Shown one piece after another: positions 45,571-54,344 of a stretch of DNA of 64,000 nucleotides. Under the pieces are notes generated by a model that worked only from the letters and a program-made list of their open reading frames with translations, had not been told where the DNA came from and did no database searches. The DNA is from Tannerellaceae bacterium (GTDB lineage Bacteria; Bacteroidota; Bacteroidia; Bacteroidales; Tannerellaceae). The first letter of the stretch is position 1. Each line of letters begins with the position of its first letter. The translations under genes and the position numbers were made by a program. The stretch is taken from positions 1 to 64,000 of the forward strand of contig JAIRRS010000152.1 of NCBI GenBank assembly GCA_031255855.1. Reading direction: 5' to 3'.

Positions 45571-46545
45571 TTATCTTTTCACGTAAGATTCCAGCCCTTC
45601 TTTGACTGAATATTGAGGATTATATCCCAGCAAAGCCTTCGCTTTCCCGATGTCTGCCAACGAATGTGGAATATCCCCGGTTCTATTATCAGCGTGCTTT
45701 ATCTCTATATCTTTAATGTAGGGATCCTTTTGGGATAAAAGCGTTTTAAGATACCCGGCTAATTCATTCAATGTTGTTCGTTCGCCGCATGCTACATTGT
45801 ATAGCTGGTTTATGGCTTCGGGATGGGTGGTTGTTAGAGATAGCAGGTTTGCTTGGACAACGTTTGCTACATACGTGAAGTCCCTGGAATGAGTGCCATC
45901 GCCGTAGATTATCGGGCTTTCATGGTTCATTAATTGCCGGATAAATGAGGGTATGACAGCCGCGTAAGGACCTTCGGGATTTTGACGGGAGCCGAATACA
46001 TTAAAATAACGTAATCCGATGGTTTCCATACCGTACGTTTTTGAGAAGACATCGGCGTAAAGTTCATTTACGTATTTGGTTACGGCATAAGGCGATAATG
46101 GTTTACCAATTACGTTCTCGACTTTGGGTAATGATTCGGAATCTCCATAGGCGGATGAACTGGCCGCATAGACGAAACGTTTTATTTTTTCATCCCGCGA
46201 CGCGATCAACATGTTCAGGAATCCGGAGATATTTACTTCATTCGTCGTTACCGGATCATTTATCGAACGGGGAACAGCCCCCAATGCCGCTTCATGTAAT
46301 ACGTAATCCACTCCTTTTACGGCAACCTTGCAAGTTTCCAACGAACGGATGTCGCCTTCGATCAAGGTAAAATTGAGACTGGATTGAAAAGCTGAAATAT
46401 TTTCTTTTCTTCCTGTTGAAAAATTATCCAGGCAGACCACCCTGTTGCCAAGTTCCAACAGTTTTTCACATAGATGGGAACCAATGAACCCGGCTCCTCC
46501 TGTGACTAATATCGTATGATTACAAAAAGAAGAAAAATCGTTCAT
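45571..46545 (-). CDS. UDP-N-acetylglucosamine(uronate) 4-epimerase (WbpP/TviC-like)
   Basis: A 324-aa extended SDR enzyme. Rossmann motif TGGAGFIGSHLCEKLL; catalytic Tyr-Lys in SPYAVTKYVNELY; LRYFNVFGSRQNPEGPYAAVIPSFIRQLM is typical of the WbpP/TviC/Gne group. It probably epimerises UDP-GlcNAc or UDP-GlcNAcA at C4. It lies 33 nt after a UDP-HexNAc 6-dehydrogenase gene, so the pair should make UDP-GalNAcA for a surface polysaccharide. No glycosyltransferase or polymerase genes are adjacent. Confidence 0.88.
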   Translation of the reverse strand: MNDFSSFCNHTILVTGGAGFIGSHLCEKLLELGNRVVCLDNFSTGRKENISAFQSSLNFTLIEGDIRSLETCKVAVKGVDYVLHEAALGAVPRSINDPVTTNEVNISGFLNMLIASRDEKIKRFVYAASSSAYGDSESLPKVENVIGKPLSPYAVTKYVNELYADVFSKTYGMETIGLRYFNVFGSRQNPEGPYAAVIPSFIRQLMNHESPIIYGDGTHSRDFTYVANVVQANLLSLTTTHPEAINQLYNVACGERTTLNELAGYLKTLLSQKDPYIKDIEIKHADNRTGDIPHSLADIGKAKALLGYNPQYSVKEGLESYVKR

Positions 46546-46578
46546 GTGTGGGCAAATGACAAGTTGATAATTGGACGT

Positions 46579-47850
46579 TTAGAGACGTCCGTCAATAATT
46601 TCCCGCTTTAACACGCCTTTTACATCATAAATGACATGTTTTTCTTCCATCAAGTCTGTAAAAAGTATGTTTTTGAATTCTTCGTGCGCCACGGCTAAAA
46701 TTGCAGCGTCAAACTTTTTGTCGGGTAATTGAGTTAAAATCCGGATGCCATATTCGTTTATGGCATCTTGGGTATTGGCCCAAGGGTCGTAAACGGAGAC
46801 CTCAACATGATACTCTTTCAACGTATTTACGATATCAATAACCTTCGTATTTCTTATATCGGGACAATTTTCTTTAAATGTGAATCCTAAAACGAGAATG
46901 GATGAATGAATGACCGGTATACTTTTTTTCAACATCAATTTTATGACCTGGTTTGAAACAAATTCGCCCATCCGGTCATTTAGCCGCCTTCCCGCGAGGA
47001 TTATTTCAGGATGGTAACCATGTTTTTTGGCACATTGCGCCAGATAATAGGGGTCTACCCCGATACAGTGTCCTCCAACAAGCCCCGGCTTGAAAGGTAA
47101 AAAATTCCATTTCGTTCCGGCAGCTTCCAATACATCTTGAGTGTCAAGATTTAATTTATCGCAAATCATTGATAATTCATTTACAAAAGCGATATTGATA
47201 TCCCGTTGGGCATTTTCTATGGCCTTTGCGGCTTCCGCCACTTTTATCGAAGGAGCCAAATGTGTCCCGGCTGAAATAACCGACGCGTATACTTCGTCGA
47301 TTAATCGCGCAATCTCAGGAGTGGAACCGGAAGTGACTTTTTTAATTTTATCGACGGTATGCTCTTTGTCTCCGGGATTAATCCGTTCCGGACTGTAGCC
47401 GGCAAAAAAGTCTGTATTGAATTTCAATCCCGAAGTAGTTTCTACAACAGGTATGCATTCTTCTTCTGTCGCTCCCGGATAAACAGTTGATTCATATACT
47501 ACGACGCCTCCTTTGGAAATAACTCTCCCGACAGACTCGCTCGCTTTGTAAAGGAAAGACATGTCCGGATGATTATTTTCGTCAACCGGGGTTGGAACCG
47601 TGATGATAAAAAAGTTGCTATCGCGCAACATCTCCAATTCAGTTGTACACGTAAAACCATTCTCAATAGCCGATTGCAACACGTTGGGACTTACCTCAAG
47701 CGTATCATCCAAACCCTTCATCAGGGAGTCGACCCTGGTTTGGTTCAAATCGAAACCAATCGTCTTATATTGGGTAGCAAACAGACAAGCTAAAGGTAAA
47801 CCGACATACCCCAAACCTATTACGGCAATATTTATATTGTCAACTATCAT
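46579..47850 (-). CDS. UDP-N-acetyl-hexosamine 6-dehydrogenase (WbpA/TviB-like)
   Basis: A 423-aa NAD-dependent nucleotide-sugar dehydrogenase, oxidising UDP-GlcNAc or UDP-GalNAc to the uronate. N-terminal Rossmann IAVIGLGYVGLPLACLFA; catalytic Cys in GLVGGHCIGVDPYYLAQCAKKHGY; the C-terminal UDP-binding domain has LVLGFTFKENCPDIRNTKVIDIV. The AGTHLAPSIKVAEAAKAIENAQRDINIAFVNE region is characteristic of the Vi/WbpA class rather than UDP-glucose dehydrogenase. It is the first gene of a two-gene unit with the epimerase. Confidence 0.9.
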   Translation of the reverse strand: MIVDNINIAVIGLGYVGLPLACLFATQYKTIGFDLNQTRVDSLMKGLDDTLEVSPNVLQSAIENGFTCTTELEMLRDSNFFIITVPTPVDENNHPDMSFLYKASESVGRVISKGGVVVYESTVYPGATEEECIPVVETTSGLKFNTDFFAGYSPERINPGDKEHTVDKIKKVTSGSTPEIARLIDEVYASVISAGTHLAPSIKVAEAAKAIENAQRDINIAFVNELSMICDKLNLDTQDVLEAAGTKWNFLPFKPGLVGGHCIGVDPYYLAQCAKKHGYHPEIILAGRRLNDRMGEFVSNQVIKLMLKKSIPVIHSSILVLGFTFKENCPDIRNTKVIDIVNTLKEYHVEVSVYDPWANTQDAINEYGIRILTQLPDKKFDAAILAVAHEEFKNILFTDLMEEKHVIYDVKGVLKREIIDGRL

Positions 47851-48046
47851 ATATTAGAATATAAATTGAAAAAACCATCAACCATTCATAACCTTTGGCG
47901 TATCTTTTTCCGCGCTATTGCGGCCGGATTTTCCATTAATACAAATGTATGTAAAATTCCGTTTCATATTTCAAAAAAGGTACATTTTGCTTTTTGTTTC
48001 TTTTGTGCAATACTTTGCGCCGAAAATTTGTTTATTATTTGAAAAG

Positions 48047-48079
48047 TATATTTATTTGCAAACTATATTTATTTGCAAA
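48047..48079 (+). repeat. tandem 16-nt repeat in the omp leader
   Basis: TATATTTATTTGCAAA occurs at 48047-48062 and again at 48064-48079 (period 17). Each unit carries an imperfect -7 box (TTTATTTG), so the repeat may duplicate a promoter element. Confidence 0.75.
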
Positions 48080-48106
48080 TCGATAATCACTAAAAACAAT
48101 TGTTAT

Positions 48107-48706
48107 ATGAAAAAGATCGTTGAGGTTATATGGGTAGCTTTGATGCTATTAATAGCCATTCCGGCTAACGCCCAAATAAACTTCGGAATGAAGGGTGGCG
48201 TTAATATTTCGTCTGTGCAATTCAATAAGGATATTGTAAGTTCCAGTAATATCACCGGCTTTCAAATTGGACCGATGATTGAGATTATGGCTCCTTATCT
48301 GGGAGTAGGGATAGATGCCGCTGTTTTGTATTCCCAGAAAGGAATGAAAGATGTAGACGGACAAGAAGAAAACCTTACAACTGATTACATTGATGTTCCT
48401 TTAAATTTTAAGTGGAAATTCGGACTGCCATTATTAAAAGGCTATCTTGCCGCGGGACCCTATGTTGGTTTTCGGATAGGAGGGGATAGGATTTGGAATA
48501 TACCAGGCAGGGTTAATTCGCAAATTGAAACAAAATCATTTGCGGCCGGATTGAATTTCGGGTTGGGTGTAGAAGTGATTAGTCACCTCCAGGTTGGATT
48601 TAATTATGGTTTAGGATTAACGAATAATTACAGTGGCGTAGACGGCAACGAAACGTTTGAAGGAAAGCATAGAGGATGGACAATCTCGGCTGCTATTCTG
48701 TTTTAA
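48107..48706 (+). CDS. small outer-membrane beta-barrel protein (OMP_b-brl_2 type)
   Basis: A 199-aa exported protein. Signal peptide VIWVALMLLIAIPANAQ, then eight or so amphipathic strands (INFGMKGGVNISSVQF, VGIDAAVLYSQKGM, YIDVPLNFKWKFGLPLLKGYLAAGPYVGFRIGG, FAAGLNFGLGVEVISHLQVGFNYGLGL) ending in GWTISAAILF, a C-terminal strand suited to BAM-dependent insertion. This is the common Bacteroidetes porin-like PF13568 form with unknown cargo. The frame is open to 47918, but ATG 48107 starts the signal peptide. A terminator follows at 48757. Confidence 0.85.
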   Translation: MKKIVEVIWVALMLLIAIPANAQINFGMKGGVNISSVQFNKDIVSSSNITGFQIGPMIEIMAPYLGVGIDAAVLYSQKGMKDVDGQEENLTTDYIDVPLNFKWKFGLPLLKGYLAAGPYVGFRIGGDRIWNIPGRVNSQIETKSFAAGLNFGLGVEVISHLQVGFNYGLGLTNNYSGVDGNETFEGKHRGWTISAAILF

Positions 48707-48756
48707 ACGATAATCATTTCTATCAGTAAACGTAGAATTAATTTTGATTATATTTG

Positions 48757-48783
48757 GCACGGGTTTATTACCCGTGCTTTTTT
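48757..48783 (+). terminator. terminator after the small OMP gene
   Basis: GCACGGG, loop TTTATTA, CCCGTGC, followed by six T. A TATATTTG box abuts its left side (48749-48756), which may be chance or a priA promoter whose leader contains this hairpin. Confidence 0.85.
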
Positions 48784-48823
48784 ATTGATGATTCTGTAAT
48801 ACTTCATATATAATTCACTGAAG

Positions 48824-51286
48824 ATGAAATATGCCGACATAATATTGCCGCTTCCTTTAGAAAACACATATACTTATCTTATCCCTTCTGATTTGGAAGG
48901 AAGCGTGATACCGGGTTGTCGGGTTTTGGTTCATTTTGGGAAAAAAAAATATTACACAGGGATTGTAATGCGAATATCAGAACGGATCCCCAAAACAACC
49001 TTTGAGATAAAAGAAATTTACGCCTTGCTGGATGTAACGCCTGTTCTTCGCCGTCCCCAACTTCGTTTCTGGCAATGGATTGCTTCGTATTATTTATGTA
49101 AGCTGGGCGATGTGTATAAAGCGGCTGTACCTTCGGGATTAAAACTGGAAAGCGAGACAATTGTTGAATATTATGAAGATTTTGAATCCGATATACCTTT
49201 GCGGCGGAATGAACAAACCGTACTTGACGCTTTTACAACAAAAATGAAACTGAGTGTCTCCGAACTGGAAAAGAAAACAGGCCTGCGCAATGTGGTTCCT
49301 ATCCTGTCGTCACTTATGGCGCGGGGAGCCGTGGGGATTAGTGAAGAGATAAAACGAGGCTTTGTTCCTAAATTAGAGACTTTTGTCCGTTTAGCAAAAG
49401 AGTATAAGGAAGAAAATAAATTGCAGGAAGCTTTTTCAGTATTGAAACGCGCCCCCAAACAAGAAGCTTTACTTATTTGCTATTTGGATATCAGCCATGT
49501 ATTGAACCCTCAATTAACAAAAGAAGTTACGAAAAAAGAGTTGCAGGAACAGAGCGGCTATAGTCCGGCTATCGTAGACGCGTTAATAAAGCGGGGTATT
49601 TTGGAAAGCTATGAAAAGGAAATAGGACGATTACAGTCGTCCATTTGCCGTTTGCAACCGCTTACTCCCCTTACTGATGCACAAGAAAAAGCATACGATG
49701 AAATATATGATATCTTTAAAACTAAAGATGTCTGTCTTTTACATGGAGTTACTTCCAGCGGCAAAACCGAGGTATATACCCATTTGATAGGAGACGTTTT
49801 GGAAAAGGGCAGGCAAGTGCTATACCTTTTGCCGGAAATAGCAATTACCACCCAGATAACGGAACGGCTGGCCAAATTATTCGGCGATAAATTGTTGGTT
49901 TACCATTCCAAATTTTCGGATAACGAAAGGGTCGAAGTGTGGAATAAACTGCTTCATGAAAATACTCCCAGGCTGGTGCTTGGAGTCCGCTCGTCTTTGT
50001 TTCTTCCATTTAAAGATTTGGGGTTGATTATTGTAGACGAAGAACATGAAAACACCTATAAGCAACAAGACCCTGCTCCCCGTTACCAGGCGCGTAATGC
50101 TGCCGTTATCCTGGCGAATATGCATGGAGGGAAAACGTTGCTGGGATCGGCCACACCATCTATTGATTCATATTATAACGCGTTGACAGGAAAATATGGA
50201 TTGGTAAAACTCTCTGCGCGTTACGGAGAGCGCCTGATGCCCGAAATCGTGTCGGTAGATATAAAAGAGTTGAAGCGGAAAAAGATTATGAAAGATACGC
50301 TCTTCTCTCCATTACTGGTTCAGCAGATTAATACGGCATTGGAAAAAGGGGAGCAATCCATACTTTTCCAGAATCGCCGGGGCTTTGCGCCGATGATAGA
50401 ATGTAAAGAATGTGGTTGGGTGCCCCATTGTATAAATTGTGATGTGAGCCTGACATATCATAAATACCACAACAGGCTGGAATGCCATTATTGCGGGCAT
50501 AAAGATGTGTTGCCCAAACAATGCCCGCAATGCCAAAGTACCGACATACGAATGGTTGGATTCGGAACAGAAAAAGTAGAAGAAGAAGTTGCATCCTTAT
50601 TTCCTTCGGCCAAGGTAGAGCGACTGGATTTTGATTCGGCCCGAACACGTTCTTCTTATGAGCGGATTATTAACGACTTCGAAAAAGGCAAAACCGATAT
50701 ACTCATTGGGACGCAAATGCTTTCCAAAGGATTGGATTTTGCCCATGTGAGTGTTGTCGGGATATTGAATGCCGACAGTTTGATGAACTATCCCGATTTC
50801 CGAGCCCATGAAAGAGCATTTCAATTGATGGTGCAAGTAAGCGGAAGAGCGGGCAGAAGAGAGAAGCGTGGGGTCGTGATATTACAAACATCACAACCGG
50901 AACACCCTATAATCCGCCTGGTGCAGCACGTTGATTATAAAGGAATGGTGAACCTGCAACTCAGCGAGCGCAGTCTGTTTCGTTATCCTCCTTATCATCG
51001 TTTGATTGTGCTTGTAATTCGTAGCCGGGATGAACATATTTTACAACAAATGGCCGTGTTGCATGCCGATAAATTGCGAACCCGCTTGGGAGAGCGTGTA
51101 TTAGGCCCGGTGACACCTCCGGTCACCCGGGTGCAGACGTTCCATGTCCGGAAGATTCTTTTGAAAATTGAAGCAACCGCAGCGATAGCTCCGGTACGTG
51201 AAATAATAGAAGGTATCCATGCCGAAATGCAGAGATACCTTCCATTCAAACAATTGCTGGTACACTATGACGTAGACCCTGTATAG
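48824..51286 (+). CDS. priA: primosomal replication restart helicase PriA
   Basis: An 820-aa SF2 helicase that reloads the replisome at stalled forks. N-terminal 3'-DNA-binding domain (YADIILPLPLENTYTYLIP); Walker A GVTSSGKTEVY starts at residue 308; DEAH-type box DEEH in LIIVDEEHENTYKQQDPAPRYQARNAA; zinc cysteines in CKECGWVPHCINCDVSLTYHKYHNRLECHYCGHKDVLPKQCPQCQS are complete; QMLSKGLDFAHV and QVSGRAGR motifs follow. Length is normal for Bacteroidetes. It ends 3 nt before the convergent OMP gene. Confidence 0.97.
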   Translation: MKYADIILPLPLENTYTYLIPSDLEGSVIPGCRVLVHFGKKKYYTGIVMRISERIPKTTFEIKEIYALLDVTPVLRRPQLRFWQWIASYYLCKLGDVYKAAVPSGLKLESETIVEYYEDFESDIPLRRNEQTVLDAFTTKMKLSVSELEKKTGLRNVVPILSSLMARGAVGISEEIKRGFVPKLETFVRLAKEYKEENKLQEAFSVLKRAPKQEALLICYLDISHVLNPQLTKEVTKKELQEQSGYSPAIVDALIKRGILESYEKEIGRLQSSICRLQPLTPLTDAQEKAYDEIYDIFKTKDVCLLHGVTSSGKTEVYTHLIGDVLEKGRQVLYLLPEIAITTQITERLAKLFGDKLLVYHSKFSDNERVEVWNKLLHENTPRLVLGVRSSLFLPFKDLGLIIVDEEHENTYKQQDPAPRYQARNAAVILANMHGGKTLLGSATPSIDSYYNALTGKYGLVKLSARYGERLMPEIVSVDIKELKRKKIMKDTLFSPLLVQQINTALEKGEQSILFQNRRGFAPMIECKECGWVPHCINCDVSLTYHKYHNRLECHYCGHKDVLPKQCPQCQSTDIRMVGFGTEKVEEEVASLFPSAKVERLDFDSARTRSSYERIINDFEKGKTDILIGTQMLSKGLDFAHVSVVGILNADSLMNYPDFRAHERAFQLMVQVSGRAGRREKRGVVILQTSQPEHPIIRLVQHVDYKGMVNLQLSERSLFRYPPYHRLIVLVIRSRDEHILQQMAVLHADKLRTRLGERVLGPVTPPVTRVQTFHVRKILLKIEATAAIAPVREIIEGIHAEMQRYLPFKQLLVHYDVDPV

Positions 51287-51289
51287 GTT

Positions 51290-52462
51290 TTAAAATTCAA
51301 TGCCAATTCTAAAACTGATACCTCCGTTGTTTTTAGTAGTCGACACAATATTGGCGCCGGCGGCATCTTTATGCGAATAATCAAACATTTGCATGGTATA
51401 GCCTAATGTAAAGTTAAATGCAAGCCGGGAACCGGCAATGTATTTTCCACCTATAGATGGAGCTACATAAAAACCGAGGGACTCTACGCTGGTTTCGGTT
51501 CGCATCACGGTTTCACTCTTAAAAGTGCTTTTCCCCAAACCTAAAGTATATCCGGCTTTTAGTCCGGCAAAAGGAACGAATTTGTTTCCTTTGGTGAAGT
51601 TATATCTTATATCAGCGAAGACGGGCAATGCCATAGGTATGTTCAATGAATCAACAGTCCCGGCAATTACTTTTTTATGTCCTCCGAGTGTGATATTTTG
51701 TTTAGCGGCTTCATCGATAGCCCTTTTGGTGTCATTTTTATAAAACCCGTCGTTATAGATATTGACACCCAATCCTATCCCTATGAACAGGGATGAATTG
51801 ATTTGGTAGCCATGGCTCATTGTTATTTCAATCCGGTTTTTTGAAAGATCTCCCATCTTGGAAGTATATCCTGCATCAAGAAATCCCTTGTATCCGCTTA
51901 TACTGGGAAGAGGTTCTTCCGGTTGTGTCAGTACTTGTTCTGCTTTGGTGGTAGCAGCCGTTCTTGGTTCGGCGCTCCGTGCCTGTTGTTCTCTCGGAGT
52001 CGTTGTTCTCTTTTCTGTGGAAGCGGTTTGATTTTGTTGTTCGGCAACTCGGGGTCTTATCGCGGGAGTGTCTCCGGAAACGACTTCTTTCAACGACCTT
52101 TCCGTAAAGTAAACAATACTTCTGTTTGGCGTTTCAATTTTCATTTCACCCCCTTCCGGTAATTCTGTCAATTGGCCTGTAATTACGCTGCCATTACGCA
52201 GGTATACAGTAACCGGATTCCTGAAATTCCGTAATGATGACGAAGCTCTCTGGTTGCCAATTTCTTTTACAGCTCTGCGGGTAAAATATATCGTGCTTCC
52301 ATTCGCGGTCTTTATATAAAGACGTTGTCCGTCGCCGACGTCTATAAGTTCTCCTCTGGCAATACTGCCATTCATAAGTTCAACAACGGTTTCTCCAGCG
52401 TTTTGGGCAAAAGCGCCCAACGAGGCTGTTAACAGTGCGAAAACGAATAATACTTTTTTCAT
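51290..52462 (-). CDS. outer-membrane beta-barrel protein with duplicated N-terminal motif
   Basis: A 390-aa exported protein of unknown function. Signal peptide VLFVFALLTASLGAFAQ, then two copies of a roughly 45-residue unit: VVELMNGSIARGELIDVGDGQRLYIKTANGSTIYFTRRAVKEI and VTVYLRNGSVITGQLTELPEGGEMKIETPNRSIVYFTERSLKEV. A Gln/Thr/Arg/Pro-rich linker (about 140-180) leads to a C-terminal barrel from FLDAGYTSKMGD to NGGISFRIGIEF. The repeated units are beta-rich and may be small SH3/Sm-like surface-binding domains (inference). It lies upstream of and diverges from the cobalamin riboswitch. Confidence 0.8.
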   Translation of the reverse strand: MKKVLFVFALLTASLGAFAQNAGETVVELMNGSIARGELIDVGDGQRLYIKTANGSTIYFTRRAVKEIGNQRASSSLRNFRNPVTVYLRNGSVITGQLTELPEGGEMKIETPNRSIVYFTERSLKEVVSGDTPAIRPRVAEQQNQTASTEKRTTTPREQQARSAEPRTAATTKAEQVLTQPEEPLPSISGYKGFLDAGYTSKMGDLSKNRIEITMSHGYQINSSLFIGIGLGVNIYNDGFYKNDTKRAIDEAAKQNITLGGHKKVIAGTVDSLNIPMALPVFADIRYNFTKGNKFVPFAGLKAGYTLGLGKSTFKSETVMRTETSVESLGFYVAPSIGGKYIAGSRLAFNFTLGYTMQMFDYSHKDAAGANIVSTTKNNGGISFRIGIEF

Positions 52463-52626
52463 ATAAAGTCAATCTTTTTTATTGGATATAAATGATTTAT
52501 CTGCAAAAATAAGAAAAAGAATACAAAAACAATACAAAAACAAATTTTTGATGAGATACAGGAAAATCAACATTCGGGAAGCGAGGCTTTTTCGCAAAGA
52601 CCCTTCCTTGATATAATAATTATTAA

Positions 52627-52634
52627 TACCTTTG
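52627..52634 (+). promoter_or_regulatory. -7 box of the cobalamin riboswitch transcript
   Basis: TACCTTTG, an exact match directly upstream of the aptamer, placing transcription start near 52641. Confidence 0.55.
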
Positions 52635-52639
52635 TCCCC

Positions 52640-52815
52640 GCATTGGTTCGCTTTTCATTTTCATGGAAAGCGATTAAAAGGGAATCAGGTGCGAATCCTG
52701 AACAGACCCGCTACTGTAAATCCTATGCAACATTCCGGCAACTACCTTTGCCACTGATTTAAGAATAATCGGGAAGGCCGACCGGGATGGGGATAAGTCA
52801 GGAGATCTGCCATGC
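52640..52815 (+). ncRNA. cobalamin (AdoCbl-class) riboswitch
   Basis: The conserved core is plain: GGGAATCAGGTGCGAATCCTG then ACAGACCCGCTACTGTAA (52680-52720), and the B12 box AAGTCAGGAGATCTGCC at 52795-52811. A peripheral stem TCGCTTT/AAAGCGA lies at 52647-52673. The aptamer ends about 185 nt before the next ATG. That leader has the palindrome TGCTTAA-T-TTAAGCA, the stem CAAGCC/GGCTTG with a TTCA loop, and a T-run at 52923-52929, which could be an expression platform. Next genes are a ThrE-type exporter pair, not btuB or a cob gene. Confidence 0.95.
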
Positions 52816-52999
52816 TGTATATTGATCAATAATCTCGTGGATTAGATTTTGATGCGGAATTTATTTAAGTATTGTGCTTAATTTAAGCAAGCCTTCAGGC
52901 TTGTTATAAAAGATTGGCTGTATTTTTTTACAAAATATAGTTTCGCGGAATAATTGTGTCAAAGTAACAAGAACTTGATAATATCCTAAATAATGGCTT

Positions 53000-53764
53000 A
53001 TGAATAGAAAAGAAGAAAATCTTTGTGATGTTGAAGAATTTATAGCTGAATATGCGGCCCACATGATGGGATGCGGAATACATACATCACGGGTCATACG
53101 AAGCGCTAAAAGAATCGGGGAAGCTTACGGTTATGTCGTAAAAATAAGTGTGTTTCAAAAAAGCCTTATATTGACGCTGAAAGATGAACACAATCCTTGC
53201 AGTGAAGTAGTTGATATCCCTTCTCTTCCTATAAGTTTCGAACATAATTCCGAATTGAGCGCATTAAGCTGGGAAACCTATGACGATCATTTACCTCTTG
53301 ATATCTTACGAGGGAAATACAACCGGATTATATCCGCTCCACCTATTCATCCCCCGATTGTATTACTCTTTGCCAGTTTGGCAAATGCCTCTTTTTGCCG
53401 ACTTTTTGGAGGAGACTGGTGTTCGATGGGAATTGTTTTTCTTGCAACAGTGGCCGGGCTATTTTTAAAACAGAAAATGTCAGCATCAGGCATCAATCAT
53501 TACATTGTCTTTATTGCCTCAGCGCTTGCGGCATCTCTATGTGCCTCAACGTCACTCATATTTGATACGACTTCCGACATAGCTCTTGCCACAAGCGTCT
53601 TGTTCCTTGTACCGGGAGTGCCTCTTATAAATGGAGTAATAGACATCGTTGAAGGACATACTTTAACGGGGTTTGCCCGTCTCACTCAAGCAGCGTTACT
53701 CATTATTTGTATTGCAATAGGACTTTCTTCCACATTATTTTTTGTTAAAGACCGTTTGATATGA
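53000..53764 (+). CDS. threonine/serine exporter, N-terminal (YjjP-like) subunit
   Basis: A 254-aa protein: a cytoplasmic N-terminal ThrE domain (CDVEEFIAEYAAHMMGCGIHTSRVIRSAKRIGEAYGYVVKI) followed by five membrane helices from about residue 112. ThrE proteins export threonine, serine or related small metabolites; in enterics the equivalent YjjP acts with YjjB. It overlaps the next gene by 4 nt, giving the split two-gene form. It is the first gene after a cobalamin riboswitch; whether the riboswitch controls it is not proven, since a weak promoter-like box (TAGTTTCG) lies between. Confidence 0.88.
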   Translation: MNRKEENLCDVEEFIAEYAAHMMGCGIHTSRVIRSAKRIGEAYGYVVKISVFQKSLILTLKDEHNPCSEVVDIPSLPISFEHNSELSALSWETYDDHLPLDILRGKYNRIISAPPIHPPIVLLFASLANASFCRLFGGDWCSMGIVFLATVAGLFLKQKMSASGINHYIVFIASALAASLCASTSLIFDTTSDIALATSVLFLVPGVPLINGVIDIVEGHTLTGFARLTQAALLIICIAIGLSSTLFFVKDRLI

Positions 53765-54252
53765 TAGCAATTAATATTCTTTCCGACGCATTTTTTGCGG
53801 CCATAGCCGGAATTGGTTTTGGCGCAATATCCAATCCTCCGTTACGGGCTTTCCGCTACATCGCCCTGCTTGCTGCGGTTGGTCATGCCTGCCGGTATTG
53901 CCTGATGACATTTTCCGGAGTAGAAATCGCAACGGCATCGTTAGCAGGCGCTTTTATAATTGGAATGGGTAGCTTGTGGTTTGGCAAAAAAGTACATTCG
54001 CCAATGACAGTACTTTATATACCGGCATTGTTGCCGATGATTCCCGGAAAATTTGCCTACAACATGGTATTTTCTCTTATTATGTTCTTACATTCAATGG
54101 ATGATCCTGTTGAAAAAATGAAGTATATGGATATGTTTTTTTCCAATACAATGGTAACAATAACGGTTGTTTTTCTTTTGGCAGTCGGAGCTACATTCCC
54201 CTTGTTTCTATTTCCCAAACGTGCATCATCATTAACAAGGCACAAGATATAA
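53761..54252 (+). CDS. threonine/serine exporter, C-terminal (YjjB-like) subunit
   Basis: A 163-aa membrane protein with about five helices and the ThrE C-terminal layout (AIAGIGFGAISNPPLRAFRYIALLAAVGHACRYCLM, SLAGAFIIGMGSLWFGKK, VLYIPALLPMIPGKFAYNMV). It completes the exporter begun by the preceding gene, with which it overlaps by 4 nt (ATGA). Residues up to about 140 are family-like; a short basic tail follows. Confidence 0.87.
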   Translation: MIAINILSDAFFAAIAGIGFGAISNPPLRAFRYIALLAAVGHACRYCLMTFSGVEIATASLAGAFIIGMGSLWFGKKVHSPMTVLYIPALLPMIPGKFAYNMVFSLIMFLHSMDDPVEKMKYMDMFFSNTMVTITVVFLLAVGATFPLFLFPKRASSLTRHKI

Positions 54253-54301
54253 AGAAACATCTACGCCAATTCGGAATTACGGTTGGCAATTGTATTTTGA
54301 T

Positions 54302-54309
54302 TATCTTTG
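54302..54309 (+). promoter_or_regulatory. -7 box of the LMW-PTP gene
   Basis: TATCTTTG, an exact match 36 nt before the ATG, suggesting that this gene is transcribed separately from the exporter pair. Confidence 0.5.
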
Positions 54310-54344
54310 CGGCTCTATCAATTAAATAAAATAGTTGAATTTCC

